A DNA stretch of 52,156 nt from Acidimicrobiaceae bacterium (GTDB taxonomy: Bacteria; Actinomycetota; Acidimicrobiia; Acidimicrobiales; RAAP-2), in the NCBI GenBank assembly GCA_003138815.1, contig PLHD01000013.1:71003-123158 (forward strand). The letters run 5' to 3'. The notes beneath the pieces are model-generated. The model did not search any database. It was not told the DNA's origin and saw nothing but the letters and a program-made list of their open reading frames with translations. Made by a program: the position numbers and the translations under genes. Positions 17,896 to 26,062 of this stretch are shown here, piece after piece; position 1 is the stretch's first letter; each line of letters opens with the position of its first letter.

Positions 17896-18819
17896 TCACG
17901 CCACGGCATCGAGCACTTCGATCCCGCGACCGGCGCGCGCCGCGATCTCCAGGGCCGCGCGCAGCCGCCACGCGTCGGCCACCTGGGCACAGACCGCCGC
18001 GACCACGGTCGCTGGCCCCGCGCCCCCCCGCTGGACCCTGTCCTGCGCGTCGGCCCAGAGCCGGCCCCACCAGCGGGCCTCGCCGGCCCACAGGTCTTGG
18101 GGCTCCGCGATGCCCTCCAGGACGGGCACGAGATGCGAGGGCAGCGTCCCTGCGAGGTCTGACAGGGACCTCGCAGCGAGCACACGGGGTCCCAGGACCG
18201 CTCGGACGTTCGCAGCCGTCGCCGAGATTGGCTCGAGGGTCACTCCCGCGACGACGACGCGGGCCAGGACGAGCGCGGCGTAGGACTCGGCCCATTCGGC
18301 CGCTTCGGGAACGCTTTCGACGACCCGACGGACGAACGCGAACTGCAGGGCAATCCTCATCGCTCCGCCGTCGAGCGAGCCGGGGTCGCCCCAGGGAGAG
18401 CGCCGCAGCGCCTCGCGCAGTCCTCCCATTCCCGCGACGGCATTGGAGCGCGTCACGCTGGCGAGCGAACCCAGATCGTAGGGCTCGGCGGCGTCTCGGC
18501 CCTCGACGCGGGCGAGCTCCCCGCTGAGGTTCGCCAGCTCGAAACCGCCGGCGAGCACGTGGAGCCGCGAGGCGCCGAGCGGGGGACACCAGCCGGCGAG
18601 GACGCGCAGGTTCCGCAGCACCGTGGCGAACAGCGCACGCTCGCTGGCAGCGAGGTTCAACCCGAGGTGGATCCGCTCGCCGTAGCCGGACGCGGCGAGT
18701 ACGGCGAGCGCGCCATCGAGCGAGCCCGCGCTGGCCACTTCACGCGCGCCGGCCGGTCCCACACAGTGGCTCGCGAGGCTGCGGCTGCGCACCTGCGCGG
18801 CGACCCAGCCCGTGCTCAC
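17896..18819 (-). CDS. atpC: V/A-type ATPase subunit C (rotor socket; V-type d homologue)
   Basis: This 307-aa soluble protein is rich in Ala and Leu helices. V-A-A-Q-V-R-S-R-S-L starts it, and R-N-L-R-V-L-A-G-W and L-E-P-I-S-A-T-A-A-N-V-R lie further on. This pattern, its size and its place before subunit I and after G/H fit subunit C/d, the funnel that couples the central stalk to the K ring. The start is GTG 18817-18819, overlapping the TGA of the upstream gene (GTGA). Sequence similarity within this family is low, so position carries much of the weight. Confidence 0.7.
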   Translation of the reverse strand: MSTGWVAAQVRSRSLASHCVGPAGAREVASAGSLDGALAVLAASGYGERIHLGLNLAASERALFATVLRNLRVLAGWCPPLGASRLHVLAGGFELANLSGELARVEGRDAAEPYDLGSLASVTRSNAVAGMGGLREALRRSPWGDPGSLDGGAMRIALQFAFVRRVVESVPEAAEWAESYAALVLARVVVAGVTLEPISATAANVRAVLGPRVLAARSLSDLAGTLPSHLVPVLEGIAEPQDLWAGEARWWGRLWADAQDRVQRGGAGPATVVAAVCAQVADAWRLRAALEIAARAGRGIEVLDAVA

Positions 18820-19259
18820 GGCACCCCCCGTGACGAGCTCTCGACCGACATGACCCGCCGCACGAGCTCGTCGACGACCACCGAGGAGCGCTGGCCCGCG
18901 TCGCGCCGGATCCTGCCGGCCTCGTCGTGGCCCCCCGCGCGGATGGCGGCCGCCTCGATCTCGGCCGAGGACGTCTCGGCCACGCCAGCGGCGGCGCGAG
19001 CGGCCGGCATGGACTCGCGGGACTGAACGAGGATCTCCCGAGCCCGCACGCCGGCGCGGGCGAGCCGGTCGTCGGCCTCGGCTTTCGCGCGGGCGACGAC
19101 TTCGTCGGCGGCGTGGTCGGCGCCGCGAAGCGCCGCGAAGACCGGCTCCAGCTCCTCGCGCAGCACGGCCTCGCGGTCCACGGGAACACCGGCAATCCCG
19201 GCCGCGCCGGGCACGGCCATCAACCGGAAGCGACGAAGCAGGTCGCCTGGTCTCGCCAC
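18816..19259 (-). CDS. V/A-type ATPase subunit G/H-like (peripheral stalk), first gene of operon
   Basis: This 147-aa protein has a long alanine/glutamate/arginine-rich helix (DHAADEVVARAKAEADDRLA and onward) like the stator subunit G/H that forms a coiled coil with subunit E. The start is GTG at 19257-19259, because gggagg lies 5 nt upstream; another GTG 6 nt further upstream leaves no spacing to that Shine-Dalgarno. Its stop overlaps the subunit C start. No other function is suggested by the sequence. As the first gene it marks the operon's 5' end. Residues 1-40 are less helical than usual. Confidence 0.65.
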   Translation of the reverse strand: MARPGDLLRRFRLMAVPGAAGIAGVPVDREAVLREELEPVFAALRGADHAADEVVARAKAEADDRLARAGVRAREILVQSRESMPAARAAAGVAETSSAEIEAAAIRAGGHDEAGRIRRDAGQRSSVVVDELVRRVMSVESSSRGVP

Positions 19260-19287
19260 GATCACCTCCCCGTGAACTTTCAGGGCA

Positions 19288-19293
19288 ATCTTA
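19288..19293 (-). promoter_or_regulatory. -10 box TAAGAT for the V/A-ATPase operon
   Basis: Read on the minus strand, TAAGAT lies 28 nt upstream of the first start codon, with the Shine-Dalgarno gggagg between. No convincing -35 is seen at 17 nt. Confidence 0.35.
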
Positions 19294-19524
19294 CGAACGC
19301 GCCCCGCGGATAAGTAGGGCAGAACGTCCCGTTGGGGCCCGTCTTGACCGGGCGATTGCCCGTGATCGCACGTACGGTGGACTCGGGTTCACGACCGAGG
19401 CCCCGAGTCCACCAGTTGGCGGGCCTTCGCGGTGGTGCGCCGCGAAGCAGGCTGGTCGGGAGTTCGCGACATTGCCCGAGCAGGTCAGAATGGTCGTTCA
19501 GTCGTTGCGACGAGGAGGGTGCTC

Positions 19525-20433
19525 ATGAGTGAGGTCATTGCAAGTGATGGGGCCGGCGAACTTCGGGTTGGCTTCGTCGGCCTAGGGACGATGGGTACGC
19601 TGATGGCCGTCAATCTCGCGCGAGCGGGATTCGCGCTCACGGTCTGGAACCGCACGCCCGGGAGGGTTCAGGAACTCCTCGAGCAGGGAGCGACCCGGGC
19701 CACCAGCCCCGCCGAGTTGGCCAGGTGCTGCGACGTGGTGGTCGCGTGCCTCACGGACTCGCCGCAGGTCGAGGCTGTCCTCTTCGGCCCCGACGGACTC
19801 GCCGAGGGTCTGGCCCCCGGCTCCCTGTTCATCGACTGCTCGACCATCAGCCCGGTGAAGGCTGCGCAGTTCGACCAGCGCCTCGCGGCCCAGGGCGTCA
19901 CCATGCTCGATGCCCCCGTGTCGGGCGGGACGGAGGGGGCCAGGCTCGGGACCCTCACCATCATGGTGGGGGGCCGGCCGGGCGACGTGGAGCGAGCGGG
20001 CGGGGTGCTGAGGGCAATGGGCCAGACGGTGACGCACCTCGGGCCGGTCGGCGCGGGTCAGTGGGCCAAGGCCATCAACCAGGTGATCCTGTGCGGGGTC
20101 TACCTGGCGGTGGCCGAAGGCGTCACGCTGGGACTCAAGGCTGGTCTCGACGTCGAGAAGGTCGTCGGCGCCTTGAAGGGCGGCGCTGCCGGGTCGTGGG
20201 TCCTTTCGAATCGCGCCGATCGCATGGTCACCGACGCGTATCCCCTCGGATTCAAGATCTCACTGCACCGAAAGGACCTCGCAATCGCTCTCGAGCTGGC
20301 CCGTGAGGTCGGGGCGGTCATGCCGGTCACCTCCATGGCGGCCACGTTCGAGGATGGGCTCATCGCCCAGGGCTACGGTGACGACGACAACTCGGCCCTG
20401 GCCCGTCCGATTCGGTGGCTCTCGGGCCTGTAG
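19525..20433 (+). CDS. NAD(P)-dependent beta-hydroxyacid dehydrogenase (3-hydroxyisobutyrate dehydrogenase family)
   Basis: This 302-aa protein has an N-terminal Rossmann motif VGFVGLGTMGTLMAVNLARA and the substrate block DAPVSGGTEGARLGTLTIMV. The catalytic lysine region is GAGQWAKAINQ, and the cofactor-side lysine lies in GFKISLHRKDL. These are the four signatures of the beta-hydroxyacid dehydrogenase family (3-hydroxyisobutyrate, tartronate semialdehyde and similar). Which acid is used cannot be told. The ATG at 19525 has gaggagg upstream. It is divergent from the V/A-ATPase operon and 76 nt upstream of moaB. Confidence 0.88.
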   Translation: MSEVIASDGAGELRVGFVGLGTMGTLMAVNLARAGFALTVWNRTPGRVQELLEQGATRATSPAELARCCDVVVACLTDSPQVEAVLFGPDGLAEGLAPGSLFIDCSTISPVKAAQFDQRLAAQGVTMLDAPVSGGTEGARLGTLTIMVGGRPGDVERAGGVLRAMGQTVTHLGPVGAGQWAKAINQVILCGVYLAVAEGVTLGLKAGLDVEKVVGALKGGAAGSWVLSNRADRMVTDAYPLGFKISLHRKDLAIALELAREVGAVMPVTSMAATFEDGLIAQGYGDDDNSALARPIRWLSGL

Positions 20434-20509
20434 GCCGCCATCGCGCGGTTGCGGCGCCGGGACCGGAGAGGGCGCTGATCGAGGGCGCTTCATCACCTGC
20501 GCTCGGGCC

Positions 20510-21016
20510 ATGACTCACGAGGCCAAGGTCGTCACCATCTCCGATTCCGTGCACGGCGCCCGCAACGAGGACCGGGCCGGGCCCCTCCTCGCATCACGTC
20601 TCGAGGACGCCGGCTTCCGGGTCGTCGATCGGCGAGTGGTGCCCGACGGGGTCGAACCGGTGGCCTCGGTCCTGCGTGAGCTCGCCATGGACATCGCCGG
20701 CCTCATCGTTACGACCGGGGGGACGGGATTCTCCCAGCGCGACCTGACCCCCGAGGCGACGCTGGAAGTGCTCGATCGCGAGGCCTCCCGCCTCGCTGAG
20801 GCGATGCGGTCGGCGAATCCTCTGGGCCGTCTTTCGAGGGGTCGGGCCGGCACCGTCGGCAGGGCGCTGGTCATCAATACGCGAGGATCGCCCGCCGGGG
20901 CCGTCGAGTGCCTCGAGGCGGTCCTGGACGTACTCGCCCACGCCCTCGACCTGCTGCGCGGTGAGGCGTCTCAGCACCCGCCGGACACGGGGGGCAGGAC
21001 CGCGACCTCGTCCTGA
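20510..21016 (+). CDS. moaB: Molybdenum cofactor biosynthesis protein MoaB/MogA-type
   Basis: This 168-aa protein adenylylates molybdopterin ahead of metal insertion. The family blocks are VVTISDSVHGARNEDRAGP, then LIVTTGGTGFSQRDLTPEA (the TGGTG pterin/nucleotide loop), and GRALVINTRGSPAGAVECL. It looks intact. The ATG is at 20510. The last 46 bases overlap the 3' end of the oppositely oriented moeA-moaD relic, so the 15 or so C-terminal residues may have been altered by the rearrangement next door. Confidence 0.9.
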   Translation: MTHEAKVVTISDSVHGARNEDRAGPLLASRLEDAGFRVVDRRVVPDGVEPVASVLRELAMDIAGLIVTTGGTGFSQRDLTPEATLEVLDREASRLAEAMRSANPLGRLSRGRAGTVGRALVINTRGSPAGAVECLEAVLDVLAHALDLLRGEASQHPPDTGGRTATSS

Positions 21017-21788
21017 GCGCCGACTCGGTGGAGCGGATCGGCCGCCCCTCCGTTCACCCAGACCTGGCTGCGCGCCAGCACGGCGGCGAACTCAGGCCAG
21101 TGACGCGCCTGCGCCTCACGAAGGACATCTGCGACCGTGTCGGCGTCGATCCCCAGGTCGACTGGCACGAAGCCGGACTGGCGCAGCAAGGCCAGGAGCG
21201 CTGGTCGGTTCGCGTCGCGGATCTTACCGTCGGCGAGCTCGTCGAGCGTGTCGGCGAGTTCGTTGCCCGTCGAGAGCACCCCGACTCGGGGACGCGGGTG
21301 CACCGAGATCGACCCGATTCCCTGGCTCGCCAGCACGCCCAGGTGCGCGGGTCCCAACTCCTTCCCCACCCCGACGTCGCTCCCGGCGCGACGGACGAAC
21401 TCTCCCACCGGGATGCTCCGAGGGATCACCACGGCGAGGCCGCCCGATTCGGCGGTCGTCTCCTCGATCATGCAGACGCCGTCGGCGCCTTCGGGAACCG
21501 GTGCCCCGGCCATTATGCGAACGGCTTGGCCCGGTGCGACTCGCACGGAGGCGGCGTCGCCCGCCATGACCGAGCCGACCACTCGAGCCTGACCGGTGGA
21601 GCCTGGACGTCGACCGACCGGAGGGCGTAACCGTCCATGGAGGAGTTCGCGAAGCCCGGGACTGGCTCCCTCGCCACGATCTCCTCGCCGACGACACAGC
21701 CGAGCGCGTCGTCCAGCGGGAGCTACACGACGGGCAGGGGGCGCAGCGTCAACAGCACGAACCGCTGGGCTTCGTCGAGGGGAATCAC
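20971..21788 (-). pseudogene. moeA: Broken moeA fused to the tail of moaD
   Basis: From GTG 21788 the frame begins V-I-P-L-D-E-A-Q-R-F-V, a normal MoeA start, and meets TAG at codon 22 (21723-21725). Beyond it the same frame continues with PLDDALGCVVGEEIVAREPV and GFANSSMDGYALRS, the MoeA domain I signature. Near 21580-21590 a 1-nt loss shifts the frame to RVVGSVMAGDAASVRVAPGQ, VRIMAGAPVPEGADGV and RPRVGVLSTGNELADTLDEL. About 45 residues later MoeA stops and the last 50 codons read LARSQVWVNG, then DEVAVLPPVSGG, the C-terminal half of MoaD with its terminal Gly-Gly (followed by Cys). So there is a nonsense codon, a frameshift and a deletion that removed the MoeA C-terminus and the MoaD N-terminus. 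MoeA inserts molybdate and MoaD carries the dithiolene sulfur. Neither can be made from this locus. Confidence 0.85.
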
Positions 21789-21834
21789 GGTGCTCGCCCG
21801 GTGAGGCTCCCCGCTCGGCGGCTGCGACCCGCAC

Positions 21835-22299
21835 TCATTGTTCGGGGACCTCGATGATGTCGTGGGCGTCCTCGCTCCACGCCGAGCCCTCATCCCACAA
21901 CTCGAGTTTCCACATCGGCACCGACTCCTTCAGGGTGTCGATGCAGAACTGCGCGGCGTCGAAGGCTTCGCGACGGTGCGGGCAGGATACGGCGACGATC
22001 ACCGCGATCTCGCCCAGTTCGACCCTTCCGATCCGGTGATGGATGGCCACCGCGGCGAGCATCGGCCAGCGCGTGCGAGCCGCCGCCACGATCTTGGTGG
22101 CGGCCTCCTCGGCCAGCGCGACGCTGGTCTCGTACTCCAACGCCTCGACGTTCTGGCGAGTGCCAGAGGTGCGCCGGACGGTGCCGCAGAAGGTGACGAC
22201 CGCACCGCACTCGGGGCGCGTGGCCCAGGCGGAGACGGCCTCGAGCGACAGCGGGGACCGCGAAAGGGATATCCAGACCGTCGTTGGTGTCGATTCCAC
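21835..22299 (-). CDS. moaE: Molybdopterin synthase catalytic subunit MoaE
   Basis: This 154-aa protein is the large subunit of molybdopterin synthase, which transfers sulfur from MoaD thiocarboxylate to precursor Z. Family blocks are VVTFCGTVR, LEYETSVALAEEAATKIV, AIHHRIGRVELGEIAVIVAV, HRREAFDAAQFCIDTLK and the catalytic-lysine signature KESVPMWKLELWDEGSAW. It looks intact, although its MoaD partner next door is broken. The start is GTG 22297-22299. It heads the moeA-moaD relic (47 nt gap) and is divergent from the hydroxylase gene. Confidence 0.93.
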   Translation of the reverse strand: MESTPTTVWISLSRSPLSLEAVSAWATRPECGAVVTFCGTVRRTSGTRQNVEALEYETSVALAEEAATKIVAAARTRWPMLAAVAIHHRIGRVELGEIAVIVAVSCPHRREAFDAAQFCIDTLKESVPMWKLELWDEGSAWSEDAHDIIEVPEQ

Positions 22300-22409
22300 G
22301 AGGTCATCCTAGGTTGGCGCGGCGCGTCGGCGGCCTCGAAGGGCGGGCAATTGTGGCGGGCCCTCGCCGGGTGGGTCCAACGACCCTGGGCCTTCTCGGA
22401 GTGCCGGGA

Positions 22410-22415
22410 TAGCAT
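22410..22415 (+). promoter_or_regulatory. -10 box TAGCAT before the molybdenum hydroxylase gene
   Basis: TAGCAT lies 40 nt upstream of the ATG at 22456, inside a small inverted repeat (gggatagcatccc, 22407-22419). A Shine-Dalgarno (ggagaagg) follows. It is the same hexamer as at 3394, 7378 and 48921. Confidence 0.4.
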
Positions 22416-22455
22416 CCCGCTAGGGACGCTGGCTGCGGTTCGATCGGAGAAGGTC

Positions 22456-24984
22456 ATGAGTGCTGAATCGACGAGCGTGACGTTGGCCGTGAACGGCGTT
22501 GACCGGTCAGTGCGTGCGACGGCGACGCTGCTCTCGGTTCTGCGCTCGGAACTGGGTCTGACGGGCGCCAAGCCAGGCTGCGGTGAGGGCGCGTGCGGAT
22601 CGTGCACGGTTCTCGTCGACGGCCAGCCGGTGAAGGCCTGCCAGCAGCAGGCCGGCGACGTGGCCGGCCGCAGCGTCACGACCGTCGAAGGACTCGCCAG
22701 CGCCGGGCGGCTGCACCGTGTCCAACAGGCGTTCGCCGAGGTCGGTGCTGCGCAGTGCGGGTACTGCACTCCGGGAATGATCATGTCGGTCGTGGCGCTC
22801 TTACAGCGTGAGCCCGACCCGGACGCCGCCGCCATCGATGAGGCGTTGGAGGGAAACGTCTGCCGGTGCGGCAGCTACCCTCAGATCCGTCGGGCGGTGC
22901 ATCGCGCCGTCGAGATGGAGACGGACTCGGGCCCGGGCCCGGGCAACGAGGTATCCAGCGACGCCGCGAGGGACCGCCAGGCGATCCCCGAGCCCGCGAC
23001 GCCGCGACTGCGGCCCGCTCGGCCGTGGGACATGACCGAGCCCGAGAGGTGCGAGTGGTTCGACATCCTGGGTGATGGCCTCATGGTCGTGCTGCCCCCG
23101 CCCCCGGTCGCGGCGAGCGCGTGGACCACCGGCGGTGGCGCCTGGCTGCACGTCACGAGCGACGGAGCGGTGACCGCGTTCACCGGCAAGGTTGACGTCG
23201 GCCAGGACAACTGCACCGCGTTGCGGCTCCTCGTCGCTGAGGGGCTGAGGGTTCCCTTGAGCAGCGTTCGCCTCGCGATGGGTGACACCGATCTCTGCCC
23301 GTACGACATGGGCACGTTCGGGAGTCGCTCGATGCCCGACGCCGGCAGCGCCCTGGCCAAGGTGGCGGCCTTCGCGCGCGCGGCGCTGCCCATCGCCGCC
23401 GGCGAACGCCGGCTGGAGGTCGTCACCGGCGAGCCCGACGTCATCGCGCCCAGCGAGTGGCGAGCCGCGGGAAGGGCCCACGTGCCCGAAGGGATGGTTG
23501 GCGCGGTCACGGGTTCGCGCCGCTTCGTCTCGGACCTCACGATGCCCGGGCTTCGCTACGGCGCGGTCCTGCGCGCGCCCGTGGTGGGGACGACCCTGCG
23601 CGACGTGGACGCCGGCGGCCTGGCTGGCTTCGAAGGCGTCGAACTCGTGCGCACCCACAAGGTGGCCGGAGTCGTGGCTGGTGACCCGATGAGCGCCCGT
23701 CTCGCGTTGGCGAGCCTGAAGGCCGAGTGGGACGTTCCCGACGCCCCGTCGCGGTCCGACCTGGAGACGTTCCTGCGCACGCATCCGGTGGCCGAGACCG
23801 GCGGCTGGGGCCAGGCGATGCTCGACGAGCAGGGCAGCCCCGAGGCGGTCCTAGCGGCGTCGGATATCCGGGTTCGGGCCACGTACACCACGGCCTACAT
23901 CGCTCCCGCGGCGCTCGAGACGCGCGCGGCGCTGGCGATCTGGGACGACGACGGACGCCTGACGATCTGGGTCGGGACCCAGACGCCGTTCGCCACACGC
24001 GCGCAGGTCGCCGCCGAGCTGGACGTGGCCGAGGAGCGGGTGCGCGTGATCGTGCCGCCGACCGGCGGAGGGTTCGGCGGCAAGCACGGCGGCGGCGTCG
24101 CCCTGGAAGCGGCCGTCCTGGCCCGAGAGGTCGGCGGGCCGGTCAAGGTCTCGTGGTCGCGCCACGAGGAGTTCACGTCGGGCATGCTGCGCCCGGCGGC
24201 GGTGATCGACGTGGACAGCGCGGCAGCGCCGGACGGCACGCTGAGCGCCTGGACGTTCACCAACATCAACTCGGGTCCGGCCGCGATCGCGATGCCGTAC
24301 GAGGTGGCGAACCAGCGCCTCGAGTACCGTCCGGCCGCGAGTCCATTGCTCCAAGCCTCGTACCGGGCGCTGGCCGCGACGGCCAACAACTTCGCGCGCG
24401 AGTCGCAGATCGACGAGCTGGCGCACCGCCTGGGCCTGGACCCGGTGGAGTTCCGCCTGCGTAACCTCGACGACGCGCGCCTGGCCGCGGTCTTGACCGG
24501 CGCGGCCGAACGCTTCGGGTGGAGCGGTGTCGCGGGCGAGGGCCAAGGCATCGCCCTGGCGCTCGAGAAGGGCGGACGGGTGGCCACGGCGGCCCAGGTC
24601 GCCGAGGTCGATGGACATCTGAAGGTCGTGCGCCTCGTCACGGCGTACGAGTGCGGAGCCGTGGTGAACCCGCGCACGGTGATCAACCAGATTGAAGGGG
24701 CCACGATCATGGCCCTGGGCGGAGCGCTGTTCGAGGCTATCGACTTCGCCGACGGCGTCATCACGAACGGTTCCTTCTCGAGCTACCGTGTCCCGCGGAT
24801 CACCGACGTTCCGCCCATCGAGGTCCTGCTGCTGGACCGGCCCGATCTGGCGTCGGCCGGCGCGGGCGAGACTCCGATGATCTGCGTCGCCCCGGCGATC
24901 GCCAACGCCGTCTTCGACCTCACGGGCCGACGCGTGCGGTCGTTGCCCCTGGACCTCGAGGGCACCGCCGGTCCTTCGAGCTAG
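22456..24984 (+). CDS. Single-chain molybdenum hydroxylase: [2Fe-2S] domain fused to molybdopterin subunit
   Basis: This 842-aa protein joins two normally separate subunits. Residues 1-155 are the small iron-sulfur subunit: C42-G-E-G-A-C47-G-S-C50 with C62 for the plant-type cluster, and C101-G-Y-C104 with C136-R-C138 for the second. After a Pro/Ala linker, residues 210-842 are a molybdopterin-binding subunit of isoquinoline 1-oxidoreductase/nicotinate dehydrogenase layout, in which a segment of the second Mo domain comes first (VTAFTGKVDVGQDN, MGTFGSRSMPDAG). The Mo-site blocks are PPTGGGFGGKHGGG, then SYRALAATANNFARES, and the catalytic glutamate is in GAGETPMICVAPAIANA. About 50 residues seem to be missing between FARAAL and the WRAAG block compared with relatives. 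There is no FAD-subunit gene, so electrons probably go to a cytochrome or ferredoxin. No signal peptide is seen. The ATG at 22456 follows ggagaagg. Confidence 0.88.
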   Translation: MSAESTSVTLAVNGVDRSVRATATLLSVLRSELGLTGAKPGCGEGACGSCTVLVDGQPVKACQQQAGDVAGRSVTTVEGLASAGRLHRVQQAFAEVGAAQCGYCTPGMIMSVVALLQREPDPDAAAIDEALEGNVCRCGSYPQIRRAVHRAVEMETDSGPGPGNEVSSDAARDRQAIPEPATPRLRPARPWDMTEPERCEWFDILGDGLMVVLPPPPVAASAWTTGGGAWLHVTSDGAVTAFTGKVDVGQDNCTALRLLVAEGLRVPLSSVRLAMGDTDLCPYDMGTFGSRSMPDAGSALAKVAAFARAALPIAAGERRLEVVTGEPDVIAPSEWRAAGRAHVPEGMVGAVTGSRRFVSDLTMPGLRYGAVLRAPVVGTTLRDVDAGGLAGFEGVELVRTHKVAGVVAGDPMSARLALASLKAEWDVPDAPSRSDLETFLRTHPVAETGGWGQAMLDEQGSPEAVLAASDIRVRATYTTAYIAPAALETRAALAIWDDDGRLTIWVGTQTPFATRAQVAAELDVAEERVRVIVPPTGGGFGGKHGGGVALEAAVLAREVGGPVKVSWSRHEEFTSGMLRPAAVIDVDSAAAPDGTLSAWTFTNINSGPAAIAMPYEVANQRLEYRPAASPLLQASYRALAATANNFARESQIDELAHRLGLDPVEFRLRNLDDARLAAVLTGAAERFGWSGVAGEGQGIALALEKGGRVATAAQVAEVDGHLKVVRLVTAYECGAVVNPRTVINQIEGATIMALGGALFEAIDFADGVITNGSFSSYRVPRITDVPPIEVLLLDRPDLASAGAGETPMICVAPAIANAVFDLTGRRVRSLPLDLEGTAGPSS

Positions 24985-25011
24985 ACGCCACCGCCGCGTG
25001 GACTCTCTCAA

Positions 25012-25027
25012 CCTCGCAAATGCGAGG
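25012..25027. repeat. Palindrome between the hydroxylase gene and modA
   Basis: The sequence cctcgcaaatgcgagg has two 7-nt arms around AA. It lies 27 nt after the hydroxylase stop and about 80 nt upstream of modA. It lacks a T-tract, so an operator (for example for the MerR-Mop regulator downstream) is as likely as a weak terminator. Confidence 0.35.
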
Positions 25028-25066
25028 ACTCACACCATTTCAGTGCACTTACTGCCTGGTCATTGT

Positions 25067-25072
25067 TAGGAT
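25067..25072 (+). promoter_or_regulatory. Possible -10 box (TAGGAT) for the mod operon
   Basis: TAGGAT lies 36 nt upstream of the TTG start of modA, in the only A/T-richer stretch between the genes. The -35 region is not recognisable. Confidence 0.3.
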
Positions 25073-25108
25073 GTCACCGTAAATGCAGCTCGAATTGGAG
25101 GTGGAACC

Positions 25109-26062
25109 TTGTCGACCCGGTCCAAGCCCGCGCACAGTTCACGCTGGGCGTCACCCCGCCGTCTGGCCGTGTCAAGCACGGTGGTCTCCCTCACGTTGGC
25201 GGGGACCCTCGCCGCGCCCTTCACCGGTTCAGCGACCTCAGCGGCGTCGGCCAAGCATTCGGGCACCGTCGATGTGCTCTACGCCGGGTCCTTCCTCGAC
25301 CTCATGGAGCAGCAGATCGGCCCCGCCTTCCACAAGGCCTCTGGCTACACGGTGAGCGGATTCTCCGCCGGCTCTTCGGCGCTGGCGAGTGAGATCGCCG
25401 GCGGCACCCAGGTCGGTGACGTCTTCATCAGTGCCTCGTCCAGCGTCAACCAATCACTCGAGGGTGCCTCGAACGGTGGCTGGGTCTCCTCCTACGACGA
25501 GTTCGGCACGTCACCGCTGGTGCTCGGCTACAACCGCTCCTCGAGGTTCGCCGAGGCGCTGAGGACCACGCCCTGGTACGACGTGGTCGATCGGCCCGGA
25601 TTCCTGCTCGGGCGAACCGACCCGGCCACGGATCCCAAGGGCGTCCTGGCGGTCGACGCGTTGAGCGGCGTCGCGCTCAGCTACGACGTGCCGGCGCTCG
25701 GGGCCCTGGCGACCTCGACCTCGAACATCTTTCCCGAGACGACGCTCGTCGGCGAGCTCCAGGCGGGCCAGCTGGACGCCGGATTCTTCTACGGGGTCGA
25801 GGCCGCCGCCGCGCACATCAAGACCGTGGCGCTCACGGGGACCAGCCTCGAGGCCGAGTACACCGTGGCCGTACTGAACCGGGCACCTCACGAGGCGGCC
25901 GCCAAGGCCTTCGTGAAGTTCCTGCTCGGCGCGAACGGTCGCAGGATCCTGAAGGAAAATGGCGTTGACCCGATCAGCCCGGCCAAGGTCGTCAAGCACT
26001 CTGCGGCATCGACCGCCGTGGCATCGTCGACGCGACCGACCACGACTAGCACGCGGTCGTAG
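25109..26062 (+). CDS. modA: Molybdate/tungstate-binding protein (ModA/WtpA-like), secreted
   Basis: This 317-aa protein has a twin-Arg-like basic start (S-P-R-R-L-A-V-S-S-T-V-V), a hydrophobic stretch and an Ala-rich cleavage region near residue 45. The mature part opens GTVDVLYAGSFLDLMEQQIG, and GFSAGSSALASEIAGG, GDVFISASSSVNQSL and FGTSPLVLGYNRSS follow. These are oxyanion-binding features of the extracellular family 1/WtpA group. It captures molybdate or tungstate for the ModBC fusion downstream. The start is TTG at 25109, preceded by ggaggtgg. A Thr/Ser-rich tail ends the protein. Its TAG overlaps the next gene's GTG by one base. Molybdate and tungstate cannot be told apart here. Confidence 0.88.
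   Translation: MSTRSKPAHSSRWASPRRLAVSSTVVSLTLAGTLAAPFTGSATSAASAKHSGTVDVLYAGSFLDLMEQQIGPAFHKASGYTVSGFSAGSSALASEIAGGTQVGDVFISASSSVNQSLEGASNGGWVSSYDEFGTSPLVLGYNRSSRFAEALRTTPWYDVVDRPGFLLGRTDPATDPKGVLAVDALSGVALSYDVPALGALATSTSNIFPETTLVGELQAGQLDAGFFYGVEAAAAHIKTVALTGTSLEAEYTVAVLNRAPHEAAAKAFVKFLLGANGRRILKENGVDPISPAKVVKHSAASTAVASSTRPTTTSTRS

Noticed and set aside
21723-21725. TAG in moeA read as a recoded amino acid
   Set aside because: Several normal genes in the window stop at TAG (gyrA, modA, thioesterase), and a frameshift and a deletion follow in the same gene.
21838-22455. Upstream extension of the Mo-hydroxylase frame by 206 codons
   Set aside because: It overlaps moaE on the other strand, has no family similarity, and ATG 22456 has a Shine-Dalgarno and gives the normal start of the iron-sulfur domain.
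24985-25108. A molybdenum-cofactor riboswitch before modA
   Set aside because: The leader is only about 36 nt after the likely -10 box and shows a single short palindrome, too small for the Moco RNA fold.
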